Below, one piece after another: positions 47,777 through 58,845 of a stretch of 64,000 bases of DNA (its first letter is position 1; every line of letters starts with the position of its first letter). The stretch is from Cardinalis cardinalis. Taxonomy: Eukaryota > Chordata > Aves > Passeriformes > Cardinalidae. The position numbers and the translations under genes were made by a program. Below the pieces are notes generated by a model. That model did no database searches. It was not told the origin of the DNA and saw only the letters and a program-made list of their open reading frames with translations. Location of the stretch: assembly GCA_014549065.1 (NCBI GenBank), contig JACDOX010000007.1:11825648-11889647 (forward strand). The letters are read 5' to 3'.

Positions 47777-50700
47777 CTAAGAATCAAAGGAAAAACATTT
47801 AAATCTGTTTGTTTTGAAAAGAATTAAACAAAGGATTTTAAAAGTGGGTGGCAAGTGGTGCTATGTATGATTTCAATAAAGTAAAACCCATGATGTGGGA
47901 TTAGAGACACCGATAGAAAATAAAAAACAAGTGGCACANCTTTTAACAAACGAGTCTCTGCACTGTGTAGAAAAATGAATAATTGGCAAAACAAATCAAT
48001 GTTGTTATTTTGTACAAAAAAGTATGGAAAATGTAGGTCTTGAAAATACACAGTTGGATTCTTTCTGGCTGCCTTCAAGTGCAGACTTAAAGAACAGAGA
48101 ATGTTAAACCATCAAACACAGGGATAAAAGCAAAAAGGGAGGAAAAAACCTGAAATGCTTAGCTAAAAAGAGTAAAGCTCAGTTCCTACTGATTCTTTTA
48201 AGTGTAGCTTTAAGAAGAAAAATTCCAATGCACAGTTGTGTGATGTCAGGATAGTAGGANATACGCTGCACCATGTGCCTACTGTCCTCCACACCTGCAG
48301 CAACAGTCATCTTCCCTGAGCACAAATTGNTTTGTACAGAGATAGTGACTCCTCTGCTCCCTTTCAAATGAAAAAGTCTTATTAAANGTACACTGACTCC
48401 TTAATTCCTATTCTAGCTTGCTACTGATTCCTAGTGAGTTTGTGCTGATTTTTTACTGCCTCTTATGCATGATGCAGAAAGACTAGATTAATCCTGCACA
48501 TGTTGAGCAGAAACTACTGAACACACCATGCCACCTACCTGCAGGGCAAGAACATCCCTCGCCACAGGAACCAGTCTATGCAGAGCTGTTGCTGCAAAAT
48601 ACCTGAGAGCACAGGCTGGAAGCAACACAGTTTTTCTGGATTAGCTCATCAGAGAGAAGTTTGCTCTGAAGTAGTTTCCTCTCTCCCATTCAATTAGCTA
48701 AGTAATTTATCTATATTCCCAGCAGAGGAGAGAAAGAGCAAGGCAAAGAGATGCAAAACCCAGGCCCTCTTCAAGAAGAGTTACGTCTTCTCATGCCTGG
48801 GATGAACTGTGCTTTGTGAATGCTGTTTTTCTGGAGCCAATCTTTTCCAAGGTGGCTCTGAGCAGCAGAGTGCAGAAAACAGGAGCCCCTCTGGGCTGCC
48901 TCCCTACACCAAGAAGCTTTACATTCAGAAAAATAGGTCTGGATTACATGACTAATGAGAGAGAAACGGGCAGCTGACATAGCTGCCTTGTTAAAGCACC
49001 TCTTTCCTGTGATGTAAGCCACTGAAATATATGNACCAACAAAGTACAGTATATATTTATTTTTTCTAATTAAACACAACACAGCAACATTTTCTTCAGT
49101 CATTACAGGATTGTTAACTAGTGAAATCCACCACAACAGGAATTCTTGGCACAAAGATCAATTAAGTTTATATGTTGAGGCTTTAATTAAGAATTTGTCT
49201 CTTTCCAGGACAGCATTTAAGCCTCTGTTTAGAACCCACTGAAGACTATGAAACTAAAACATCCTGAACAGTGCTGAAAACAGGTACCACATTTATTTTG
49301 TTCNTTCCTAAACTGACACCTAGCATTGAGTAAAAATCTGAGGATTCAGCAAATGAAGTTCTCATACTGCACATTAAGTGGAACTTTTACTTGGATGTGG
49401 AAATATTATCATAGAAAAGTGTTTAACTATGAGGCTTTCAGTTGCAAATGAAAGACATGGACAGCAACTATTCTGACCAAAATGCCTTCATGCACAGTAG
49501 GATGTGATGTTTTATCTGCAAAATGGTGGAGGAACAGTCAGATCTTCTGAGCATTTACTTCCTTTAGGAATAACAGGAAATTAATGTTGATATGCAGATC
49601 ACCCACCTTCAAGTACAGCTTTTTTAAAATCCAGGGTAAGGCAAGCTGTAGACTGGAAAAACAGTAGCATAAGGTAGTATTTACTGGCAACTGTTGCTGT
49701 CAGCAGTCTTTTATTGGTTATTATAATTTTCAATCACACAGCAGTGTAAATCCAATTTTCACTGCATGTTGTTGACCAGAACTGGACAACTGAACTCTCA
49801 AGTACAGAAATAAAATATTTTTCTTTTGCTTGGTTTGTCATTGCACTCACAGATCCACTTTCAGAGCCTAAAGCATATTAAATTCAATTTCTAACTACTC
49901 CAAGAAAAATAACAAAGGTTATACTGGAACTATGCATATGCAGAAGTATCTGCACTGGGATCACTCTCATCTAAGAAATTCATTAATGCCTAAATCCTCA
50001 CAAATTAAGAGAGGGTTGATAAAATATTGGCATAACTAAATTGGTTAAACATCAACAAAAGAGAGGGAGAGGATAAAAGGACTGGAGCAATTCTTATGTC
50101 TGGGCAGATATGTTTTCTGCTCTGGAGCAGGAAGGAACACNGGCTGTAAATGGATACATGGAGAAAGAAAAAAGTGTACAGACATGCTTCTTTAAGACAA
50201 ATCCTTCATGAGGACTCTGCCTGCACTGAAACCTTTGACATTTCCTTGTCTAGAGAAGCTGAAACCATCTGAGCCTTCTTTGTATTCTCTTTGGGGTAAA
50301 AAATTANAACTGTTACATGCTGCTTGCTGTTTTCTCTATAATCATGAAAAATATCCCATTAAAAACATCATAAAGCTTCCCATAAGCCAGATCATAATTA
50401 TAAGTGTGGATTGGTGGGATTCCTCTCTTTCTTGATCTTCATAACTGCCTTGCTCCTTTGACTGTGACATGCTTTTTTCTTTTTGTGTGTTTTTAAAGAA
50501 CTACCTCCTCCTAAAAATAGCTTTAAATGTACTGAAAAACTCAGACTAAAGGAATCAACTGCAGGATAATAAAAGCATCAGCAAGGAAAACCTTTGAGGA
50601 AGTCAAACACCAGGTAGGTTACAGCTGTGCAAATGNTGAAGAGAACTATCTCAGAACGAGGAATCCGTACGCAAAACAAAGTGTAAAGCAGAGACATTAA

Positions 50701-50947
50701 TGACTAGTCACCTTGGCTTTAATAGCAGCTACAGACAGAAGCATGTATCACTGGTGATACTTTTCAGAAAGAGTACAGCAGTAAGGTAAGTTGGTCTTAT
50801 AAACTCAAGAGGAACCTTAGTACTGTGGAATCAGGAGCAAAGGTGACTCTAAGCATAAGTACAGTAAGATCAGTAATATCACCAGGAGAGCTTAGTCTCC
50901 CTCAGACATATTTGCTGGAAAATGTCTGCCATTAAGTAATCATTTTA

Positions 50948-50999
50948 TAAAAAAAAAGGAAAAAAACCCTAACAAAAACCCAAACAAAAAACAACCCAC
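50948..50999. repeat. A/C-rich low-complexity sequence
   Basis: This is an A-run followed by ACCCTAACAAAAACCCAAAC and similar words. It is the same style of sequence as at 11297 and 36645. Confidence 0.75.
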
Positions 51000-51345
51000 A
51001 ATTCCAATCATGTGGCCAAGAGCCCAATAAGCTGGCAGCTTGGTGTATAACCCCAATGAACAAACTCAGCATCTTCAAGTGAATACAAGGAGTAATAATA
51101 ATACTTCCTAATACTCTGCCCTATTAAGTATAACCATAAACCACACAATTATTTTGTTTGCCAAGAGTATGCTGGCTTTCTGTGTTACTAAAAAAAATAA
51201 AATTAATCTTTAATTTTAGTACTCCCTCTCCCTACAATTTGTCTATGACTAGATGCTGATTTTTAAGGAATTTACAATTATAAATTTCTAACTTTCAAGA
51301 ACTTTCCATTTTCTCCCTCCCAATAGCATAAGCCAATATTTCAGA

Positions 51346-51379
51346 AAATATTGACTTTATTGACTAAATATTGACTTTA
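51346..51379. repeat. 14-bp direct repeat at 20-bp spacing
   Basis: AAATATTGACTTTA occurs at 51346-51359 and exactly again at 51366-51379. Confidence 0.9.
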
Positions 51380-51883
51380 CTGCAAAACTATGACTTATAA
51401 ATCCAGTCACCAAAAAATATAAGGAAATCAGAAAAAATGTAACCTTACTTAGACCTGCTAAATTCATCATATTTATATCACAGCAAAAAAGAATAAACTA
51501 TATGAACTAGAAAACTGTGCATGACACAAGCCTTTGTGAGCATGTAACCCTTTCACCAGCACTTGCTTTCCTTCTCCCCTCGGATAATCTGTTGAGTTAC
51601 TTTGTCATGTTTTCCTTCAGCACAGCATTGTCAGCGCTGGGAGAGGAGCCATGTCNGACCACAATTCCACACAACATCCACCAAAATAACACCTCTGCTC
51701 CCGGCTGCTGCCTCTGGGTGGCTGCAGCACAAGTAACAGGAATGTGCTGATTGATTACAGCTTGTCCTGCAATTTCTCTGTGACAGGTCTCTTCCATCAC
51801 ATACTCTCTNAACAGGGAAGTTCATTACACAATTGAAAACACTGATATTAACTTCACCAGTCATGCTAACAAAGTAAACAAAC

Positions 51884-51978
51884 CTTGTTAACCAAAGTCA
51901 TTGCATAAACCAGTAGTTCCGTATCAACCCCATCCTTCTCCTCCAGTATCTCCATAATGTTGGACCATGGCTTGGCTC
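51884..51978 (-). CDS. FHOD3: FHOD3 exon: FH3/DID helices
   Basis: This exon has 95 nt: two bases that finish a Gly codon, then 31 codons (phase 1 in, 0 out). It reads AKPWSNIMEILEEKDGVDTE, then LLVYAMTLVNK, which matches the FH3 region of FHOD3 closely. The sequence forms two amphipathic helices joined by the acidic EEKDGVD turn, as expected for armadillo repeats. The acceptor is TTTTCCTCTAG and the donor GTTTGT. Joined to the neighbouring exons it gives VDEKR-G-AKPW upstream and LVNK-TLSGLPDQD downstream, both without a frame change. There is little doubt about the assignment. Only the paralogue FHOD1 would look similar here, and the later exons exclude it. Confidence 0.95.
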
Positions 51979-52823
51979 CTAGAGGAAAAGCAGAAACTTC
52001 GGTTATGGTAATCAAAATGGAAAGCTACATAAAAAACTTCTCTTATCCACAAAGTAGCACAAACTGCAATATGTGGCCAGGTGAAAGCTCAAGCAGAAAG
52101 ATCCAGCTTTGTCTACAGTCTCTCCTGCTCCCCTGAGAGCAAAGTTAATGTAGACAGTGAAAACTACACTCCAGCCTATTGCAGGGATATAAAATATGGC
52201 AGGTGGACTCTCTACAAAGACACCAACTTCTCTCCCTTGATGATGAAGGGAGCACAGCACACTGTGCTTTGTTAGCACAGGGTGACTGACACCAAAATTC
52301 TAAAAATCAGGTGACAGGAATTTTACACAGCCTATCATAGGTTCACATAGGCTTTGATAAATCTTCAGCAGAGACCTACGTGCTGTGCTTTCAGTGTGCC
52401 TGCTGCTCCTACTTCTAGTGCTATTACCGAGTTGTGCTGCATTAAGGTAAGGCAGGTTAACAAAACATTGTGGTAGAGAAACAGTTTTCTCAAATTACAG
52501 GCTATATGTCTTGGACAAAAGAAATGATCAATGAGGAATAAGATTTTTGCTGTGGCTTGTTCTCAAAATACTTTAATAGGAAACCCACCTACAGAACTTT
52601 CAGATATGATTCTCTCGCCACTATGAAAGGTCAAAATTTGTGCTTTTAGTTACTTGCTTGATTTGCATGTTGATTTGAATGTACATATTTCTCTGATACC
52701 TAAACCCTAACGGTTTAGTGAGTTATTGTGCTAAAAACATCAGGCAAGCAACACACTACCCAGACTAAGTGTCTTATGTGAAAGGTAGCTTGTAAAACTG
52801 TCCTATCTCACTTGACTGAATGG

Positions 52824-52861
52824 CAAGATGGCTGTATGTACCAATACATACAGCCATCTTG
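52824..52861. repeat. Inverted repeat, 17-bp perfect arms, 4-nt loop
   Basis: The left arm CAAGATGGCTGTATGTA (52824-52840) is the exact reverse complement of TACATACAGCCATCTTG (52845-52861). The loop is CCAA. Either strand would fold into a tight hairpin. Pairing stops at both outer ends. Confidence 0.95.
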
Positions 52862-54217
52862 AAATAAATAATGAAAGACTGCAATTCAGTGTTTTGTTTG
52901 GAGTGAAGTTAAAGGGAGGAGGACTAAGCAGACAGCTAACCTTAGCCTTGAGATACACTCAAATCAACTACACAACAAAACTGTGACAATCTTTCAGTTT
53001 CGGAGCAAGGCATGCAGAGTATTCCAACAGTCCACATCTCCTGAACACTATACAGATGATGAGAGTTTGAGTATAATCAGGCAGAAAAATGCAAACGTGC
53101 CATCACAGCCACCTGTCACTGACTGATCAGTCACCCCAAGGTCTAAACTCCGTATTGCCCTGTAACAGCCCTTGCTTATTAAAGACGGTATCAGATAGGT
53201 ACCCTGCTACACAGACATAAAATCTCTGCTAACCAAGGATCTGCACTTTCAAGGCAATGGCAGTGCATTGTGTGGAAAAACCTGTCTAAAAGTGAATGTG
53301 CAGACAGCAGTATTTCTCCTTTTTTTTTCTCCCCCCTCAGACAGTCTCTGATCTTTACTACATAGTCATGGCTTTTTTATCTTAAGCAAAATCAAAGGAG
53401 GAAGGGGATTCACTCTCAGATTTCCAGATGTATCTATATGCACTCTTAATTAAATACTAATTCAAATACACATCTGTAATGAAAATACACTAGACACCTC
53501 TTTACCAGAGTCTCTGTATTGCCAGACATTTTGTGCAGTATATGTTCAAAAGTCATGTGGAACAAATTCACTCAGCTTGCAAATGATATATGATCAGCAG
53601 GAATGATATTCTCACTACAAAAATGTTTTCCTGTGGTTTTCAGTGAAAAAAAATGAAAAACAGAAAGAAATAGGAAAGAGAAACAAAATAGGGAAAGCAT
53701 GCAAGTCTGACTCACAATAATGCCATTTGGAAAAACAGTGAGTTGATAACAACATAAAAACATAATTATTTAATCCACTGAATTATTCAGTGAGAGTCCT
53801 TTGTTATTGCAGGCAGGTTCTACTCTTATTGGAACAATCCTGGTTTGTTTTTTGGGCAGCATCCATGTGGTTTTTTTTTATTCCCTGAATCTCTCAACAA
53901 TTCTTCACTATCACAAAATAATAATTTCATCGTCACCTTGCTGTTTTCCTGCAAGGACGATGTATAATATTCTTCTAGCGACGCTGCTATTTTATTTCAG
54001 AATACAATTTTTTAAAAATATTGTTGATTGGACACACCTGCTAGTGAGGCAGCCCTGTAACAGCTCGTCTATCTTTCAAAGGCTTTCTTTATGCTTCTGC
54101 TACTAAACTTCCAAAATCTAGGCTTAAATTCCAAATTCTTNATCTATTCCCTAACTACAGTCAAGAGGAAGCAGTACTATCAATAACTTTGACAGAATTA
54201 TTCCAATTTGTACCAGG

Positions 54218-54239
54218 TTAAACCTTTCTTAAACCTTTC
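54218..54239. repeat. 11-bp perfect tandem duplication
   Basis: TTAAACCTTTC occurs twice in a row. Confidence 0.9.
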
Positions 54240-54474
54240 TTTCCAATGTTATTTTCTCCATTATGATCTCAGTCTGAACAGCCAAGAAGTGAACGTGGAA
54301 ATAGCTGTAAGGCCATCTACTACTTGCCCAGGATAAGGCAGTTCTCCTGTGGAAGCTGCACCATGAGCTTCCTGCCTTGCTGTCCTTGGGTTAATATTCT
54401 TGCACATATATAATGAGAATCTGTAGTTTCCAACCTATGATCCATACAGCATGGGACATACACAGATCCAGCTC

Positions 54475-54504
54475 AGCTCCCCCTTTCAGAGCTCCCCCTT
54501 CCAG
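54475..54504. repeat. 15-bp tandem duplication
   Basis: AGCTCCCCCTTTCAG is followed directly by AGCTCCCCCTTCCAG, with one mismatch. Confidence 0.9.
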
Positions 54505-56114
54505 AGCCTGTGCAGTCCAGCATGCTTAAAGTGAAAAGAGACTTGTTCAGATTAAGATCATAATGAAGAAAACTGCATTTGAAAATAAAGGTTTCATCTT
54601 GTACATATTGGAGTAGCTCTGCCAAAGTCATTGATAGTACTGCCTCCTCTTGATTCTAGTTAGGGAACAGATGAATGTCTTCCTTCACCTGATCCTGNTG
54701 TAGAAAAATTATGATCTAGAAGATTGATGATATAGAATCCAGTGATTTTTCTGGGAGCAGATGGGGATGTTTCCATAAAGTTATGACTTTCATAAAAGAC
54801 TTTGTGGCAAAATCAGTGGGAGTGATGAAACAGGCTCAGTGAAGTGAAGCACTGGAGATTGAATTTTGTGTTTTCCTGCCTCCTAATGGGTAAAATGAGA
54901 ACTGCTTGACTGCTCTTTTGGGGCTTGTCACTTGGAAAAGCTCTTTGTGACAGCTATTCTGATGGGGAGGCTGTAGTCTCAACTCTGATGCTAGCTGCAG
55001 TGTTATGAGTAACCATGTATGGTGTATGGACAAAGAACAATGAGGCTGCAACAATTAAGCAAATATTAAATTAATTCAGTCTGTTTTCAGATTGACATTG
55101 CCTACTGTTTTAAGTCCCAGTCTTTTCTCAGTTTCCTCTTTGAATGTCTTTACATATTTATTTGAATGCTTTTGTTCATGTCATACACAAAACCTTGACN
55201 CTAGAACTACAAAACAGCTGCATAGTTTGTATAAAGCATGAAATATCTTGCACAAGGGCAGAACCAAGCATGAGAACTGCCACCAGCTTAGAGAGTGTCT
55301 GTCTCCAGCAGCTATAGGCTGGAAAGGTAGTGATACTTTTGTAAAGACCTTGACATCTTGTACTTCTGGCTATTTATATTTGAATGAACTTATATCTTTC
55401 CATCATATCTACAAAGTGTGAGTTAATTTAGTGGAATCTAACTATGAATGAAATTTCAGGAAAAGCAAAGAACAGATANTGAGGGCCATTTGGCTCTAAT
55501 CTCTATCCTAAAATATGATTGTGATAAAGAAGCCCTAGACAGCAGAGTACAATGCCAGCTCCACTTCCCAGAGCCTTTGCAATCTTATGCTTAAACTTAA
55601 AAGAGACCAAATTCCTCTAGAGTTCTGAAACAAAAAGCATGGGAGAAGGGAGGAGCTAAATGGAAGTGTAAGGAGAANCTAATTCCTACATTATGAAGGC
55701 CATGCAGTTAGTCATTTATGGTCTGCTTGTACCTCAGAGTAAAGCCAGTACTTCCATGGATCTCTGCACTCCAGTTTGCATATGGATGTATTCACNCATA
55801 GAAACCACAGCTGGGATTGCTTTGAAACCAGGCTGAGTTAATATGGGGTTCTAGAAGTTAATTATGTGTGCTACACATGTTGAAGAATTCTGTCATATCT
55901 CATCACCTTGTATGTACACGAAACATCGAATTTTTATCAAAGCAGCACTGAACTTNATTACATACCTGCAAGATTTATGACAATGGTTCAAGAAAAGGCA
56001 TATTGCTTTTTTCTCTTTTTCTGCTTTGTTTCATCAGTCATTAAAAGCAGGTACTTCTCATTTATAGGCCACTAATTTAACATTATAAAAGATAGCATAT
56101 GCACATCTAAAAGT

Positions 56115-57219
56115 GAAAGGCTTTGACACTGTATCCTACAGCATTCTTCTGGAGAAACTGGCTGCTCATGGCTTGGGTGGGTGTACTGTTCACTGGGCAG
56201 AAAACTGACTGGATGGTTGGCCTAGAGAGTGGTAGTGNCTGGAGTTCAGCTCAGCTGGCAGATGATCACTCTTACGGTTCCCCAGGGCTCAATGTTGGGG
56301 CCACTCCTGTTTAATATTGTTATCAATGGCCTGGATGAGGGGACCGAGGGCACCCTCAAGTCAGTTTGCAGGTGACACCAAGTTAGATGGGAGTGTTGAT
56401 CTGCTGAAGGGCAACAAATCCCTTCAGGCAAATCTGGACAGGGAGGACCAATGGGACGAGGCCAGCTGTATGACAGTCAGCAAGGTCCTGGTGCTTGTGT
56501 CACAACAGCCCCATGCAGTGCTGNGGCAGAGCAGCTGGAAAACAGCCTGCCAGAGAAGCATCTGGGAGTGCTGGTCAAGAGAAGCTGAACATGAGCCAGG
56601 TGGCCAAGAAGGCCAAATGGCATCCTAGCCTGTATCAGGAATAGTGTGGACAGCAGCACCAGTNAAGTTACTGTCTCTTTGTACTTGGCACTGGTGAGGC
56701 CTCCTCTTGAATCCTGTGTTCAGTTTTGGNCCCTCACTGCAAGAAAGACATTGAGGTGCTGGAGTGTGTCCAGAGAAACGTAATGAAGATGGTGAAGGGT
56801 CTCGAGCACAAGCCTTATGAGGAGTGACTGAAAGAGCTGGGGTTCTTTAGCCTGGAGAAAAGGAGGCTCAGGGGAACCTTACTTCTCTCTACAACTCCTG
56901 AAAGGAAGCTGCAGCCAGGTAGGGCTTGTCCTCTTTTCCTGGTTAACAAATGACAGGATGAGAGGAAATTACCCCAGGTTGCATCAAGGGAGGTTTAGGT
57001 TGGCTATTAGGAAGAATTTTTTTCACCAAAAGGGTTGTCAGGTTCTGGAACAGGCTGCCCAGGGAAGTGATGGAGTCACCATCTCCAGAGGTATTTAAAT
57101 GACATGCAGATGCAGCACTTAGGGACATGATTTAGTGATGAACCGGGCATTGCTGTGTTAATGGTTTGACTCAGTGGTCTTAAAAGTCTTTTCCAACCAA
57201 AATGACTCTGTGACTCTAT
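56115..57219 (+). mobile_element. CR1 LINE fragment: reverse-transcriptase C-terminal half and 3' end
   Basis: This is a 5'-truncated, decayed CR1 retrotransposon. It opens in the reverse-transcriptase domain (GFDTVSYSILLEKLAAHGLG), passes the PQGSVLGPLLFN-like block at 56280-56312, and has the catalytic box region at about 56368-56382. It then runs through the thumb and C-terminal region (ALVRPPLESCVQFW-like, then ELGFFSLEKRRL at 56836-56871), the conserved 3' untranslated part (CAGGCTGCCCAGGGAAGTGA, 57050-57069) and the terminal GTCTTTTCCAACC with ACTCTGTGACTCTAT. Frames break several times, so no complete protein is encoded. At the catalytic box the reading is FAGDT where active CR1 has FADDT. 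It is antisense to FHOD3. Confidence 0.95.
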
Positions 57220-58438
57220 TATATTGATGACCTAAAAAGTGAACTAAATATAAAATCAGAAAAAAAAATCCTCTTCTTAAGGAGCTAAGAAGAACTGCTT
57301 AATGAAAAGAATTTTAAAAAATAGGAAAAAGGAAAAACTGGGTATTTGGGTTAAGGTATTTGCAAGAGTTCATAAAATAATCTACTAAAGCACAGGTACT
57401 AGAATTCATGTAAAACCTCTCATTATGCTTTTAACATATGCTCATCTAACTACACACATCAGTTTTTTCAAGTCTTGTGTTGTTACTTAAGTTGTTTTAT
57501 TACTTTGGAGCATTTAAATGACAGCCTAAGACTGCTTTACAGACAGAGAAGGGAATACTTTGTTTCTCATTTTTCTTTAATAATGACCTTACTAACATGT
57601 CAGTAGATACAAGGCATTTTGAATTCATTGAGAATGCCAGTGAGATCAGAAAGCTGATGAAGTATTACGAATGAAAAAAGGAGTCACAGTGCTCACAGGT
57701 ACATGAATATTAAAATCATATTTATACTTATGACATTGTAAGGTTTACTGCTTTTAATTTAAAACAGAAAGCCAACCTGCAGAATTTGCTGTTTTGAATT
57801 GCTCCTNCCCACTTCCTTGCTATAAGAGATAATTTGAGTTTTTTCTTTTCAACCCATTCTGATAACTGAAAGCAAAATCTGGCTCCTTTTTCCTATTTCT
57901 GGCACCACCTTTCTCCCCAGCCCCCANCATTTTCTTGTTTCACTTTTACTATATCAAGTCTCTCAGACAAGTTGAGTATGGAGGCAGTTGCTCCACAGAG
58001 GGAAGCTCGCTTTCAACCTCCATGTGTGAGACCACAACAATGGATCTCCTAACCTCAAAAACTCTCCTTGAGGCAAAGGAATGTTTTGCATCAAGAGAGA
58101 ATGCCCCAGGAGTTAGNGATGGCTTTGTGGGAAGTACAAGAAAGAACCATTTTTGTTCTATTTATTTGTAAAAAATACAGTATACATATTCAAGTATTTT
58201 TCATGAGCCTGAAGGGTAACAGATTTCATAGTATAATATCTGCTCAAGGGCTTTATTTTAATGTAACAACAGATGGTTTTGCTTTTACTATAAAGCCTGT
58301 ACTATTACTGACCTCATCTTTCTCTTCAAAGGGATTACACTGATTAGATATAATTTTCTCTTCTAAATCAGACTGCTGCTTCCCAGAAGGAAGTGGAAAG
58401 ATGGTCTTGCCCAAAGGAGCCTCTGAGTCAGAAGATAC

Positions 58439-58455
58439 GGGGCGGGGTGGGGGGG
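58439..58455 (+). other. G-run cluster, possible G-quadruplex
   Basis: GGGG, C, GGGG, T, GGGGGGG lie in a row on the plus strand, enough for four G-tracts with one-base loops. On the FHOD3 transcript strand the run is C-rich. It sits about 280 nt past the donor of exon 58734-58845. Confidence 0.6.
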
Positions 58456-58733
58456 TTTACTTAGCATGTGGGCGCAGGGAAAGGGCAATGACTCTGGCAC
58501 CCCAGGAGGTAATGGAGTTCTTCAGTTTTCACTCTTCACTCTCCCATTATAATAAATTCTTCAAACAACCTTAGATTATATGAATACTTAAAAATGCTTT
58601 TAAGAAATAAAAGGTATGTTGGACAAAGCAGGCATCAATGACAGCAACTCTAGGACCACTAAAGGCAGTGATGAAATGCTACCTTGATCTCAGCAGTGCT
58701 GGGATGTTGCAACCCCCTGGTAAAGCTACTCAC

Positions 58734-58845
58734 CTCTCTTTTCATCCACAGTCAATACTGCCTGGATCAAAAGCGGCGCGTTGGACTCTGTGTACTCCAC
58801 AAACACCAGCAGCAGCTTCAGTGCTGTCTTTACCACCAGGCGAAA
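58734..58845 (-). CDS. FHOD3: FHOD3 exon: FH3/DID armadillo helices
   Basis: This exon has 112 nt, or 37 codons plus one base (phase 0 in, 1 out). It begins FRLVVKTALKLLLVFVEYTE, continues SNAPLLIQAV and ends VDEKR. This is one of the most conserved stretches of the FHOD FH3 (diaphanous inhibitory) domain, an all-helical armadillo-like fold. In formins this domain binds the C-terminal DAD to hold the protein closed, and in FHOD3 the N-terminal half also helps target it to the sarcomere. The acceptor follows a pyrimidine tract ending TTCTTCCAG (58846-58847 is the AG), and the donor is GTGAGT (58733 downward). The last base G joins GA of the next exon to make Gly. The human FHOD3 residues just before this exon (ending LYTLIGSK, from memory) are not found between here and 64000, so the upstream exon is outside the window. 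Confidence 0.95.

Larger units (their letters stand above)
47777..51883 (-). other. FHOD3 intron, 4.1 kb
   Basis: This intron holds A/C-rich low-complexity sequence (50948-50999) and a 20-bp-period repeat (51346-51379). No gene or recognised mobile element is seen. Confidence 0.85.
51979..58733 (-). other. FHOD3 intron, 6.8 kb
   Basis: This intron holds a perfect 17-bp-arm hairpin (52824-52861), two short tandem duplications (54218-54239, 54475-54504), the 1.1-kb CR1 fragment (56115-57219) and a G-run cluster (58439-58455). No second gene is seen. Confidence 0.85.
2354..58845 (-). other. FHOD3: FHOD3 gene, internal part (12 exons, both ends outside window)
   Basis: FHOD3 is a diaphanous-related formin that nucleates, elongates or bundles actin and is needed for sarcomere assembly and upkeep in heart muscle. 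Twelve minus-strand exons join in phase: 58734-58845, 51884-51978, 47633-47776, 45535-45770, 44202-44288, 32542-32640, 29769-30146, 26190-26315, 15661-15795, 12326-12376, 8588-8802 and 2354-2659. Recognition rests on stretches I know from vertebrate FHOD3: TALKLLLVFVEYTESNAPLL, DTELLVYAMTLVNK, QRHLNKKGTDLDLVEQ, LPYVPHTPFHLFSYDFED, GLLTSSFRQHQESLAAER and LSEKERQNEEVNEKDNCSAS. The paralogue FHOD1 shares the FH3 and coiled-coil parts, but the long Ser- and acid-rich linker and the last motif point to FHOD3. The GTPase-binding domain, early FH3 exons, FH1, FH2 and DAD regions are not in the window. No coding exon has a certain stop or frameshift. One ambiguous codon (NAG, base 2636) could not be read. 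Confidence 0.93.
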
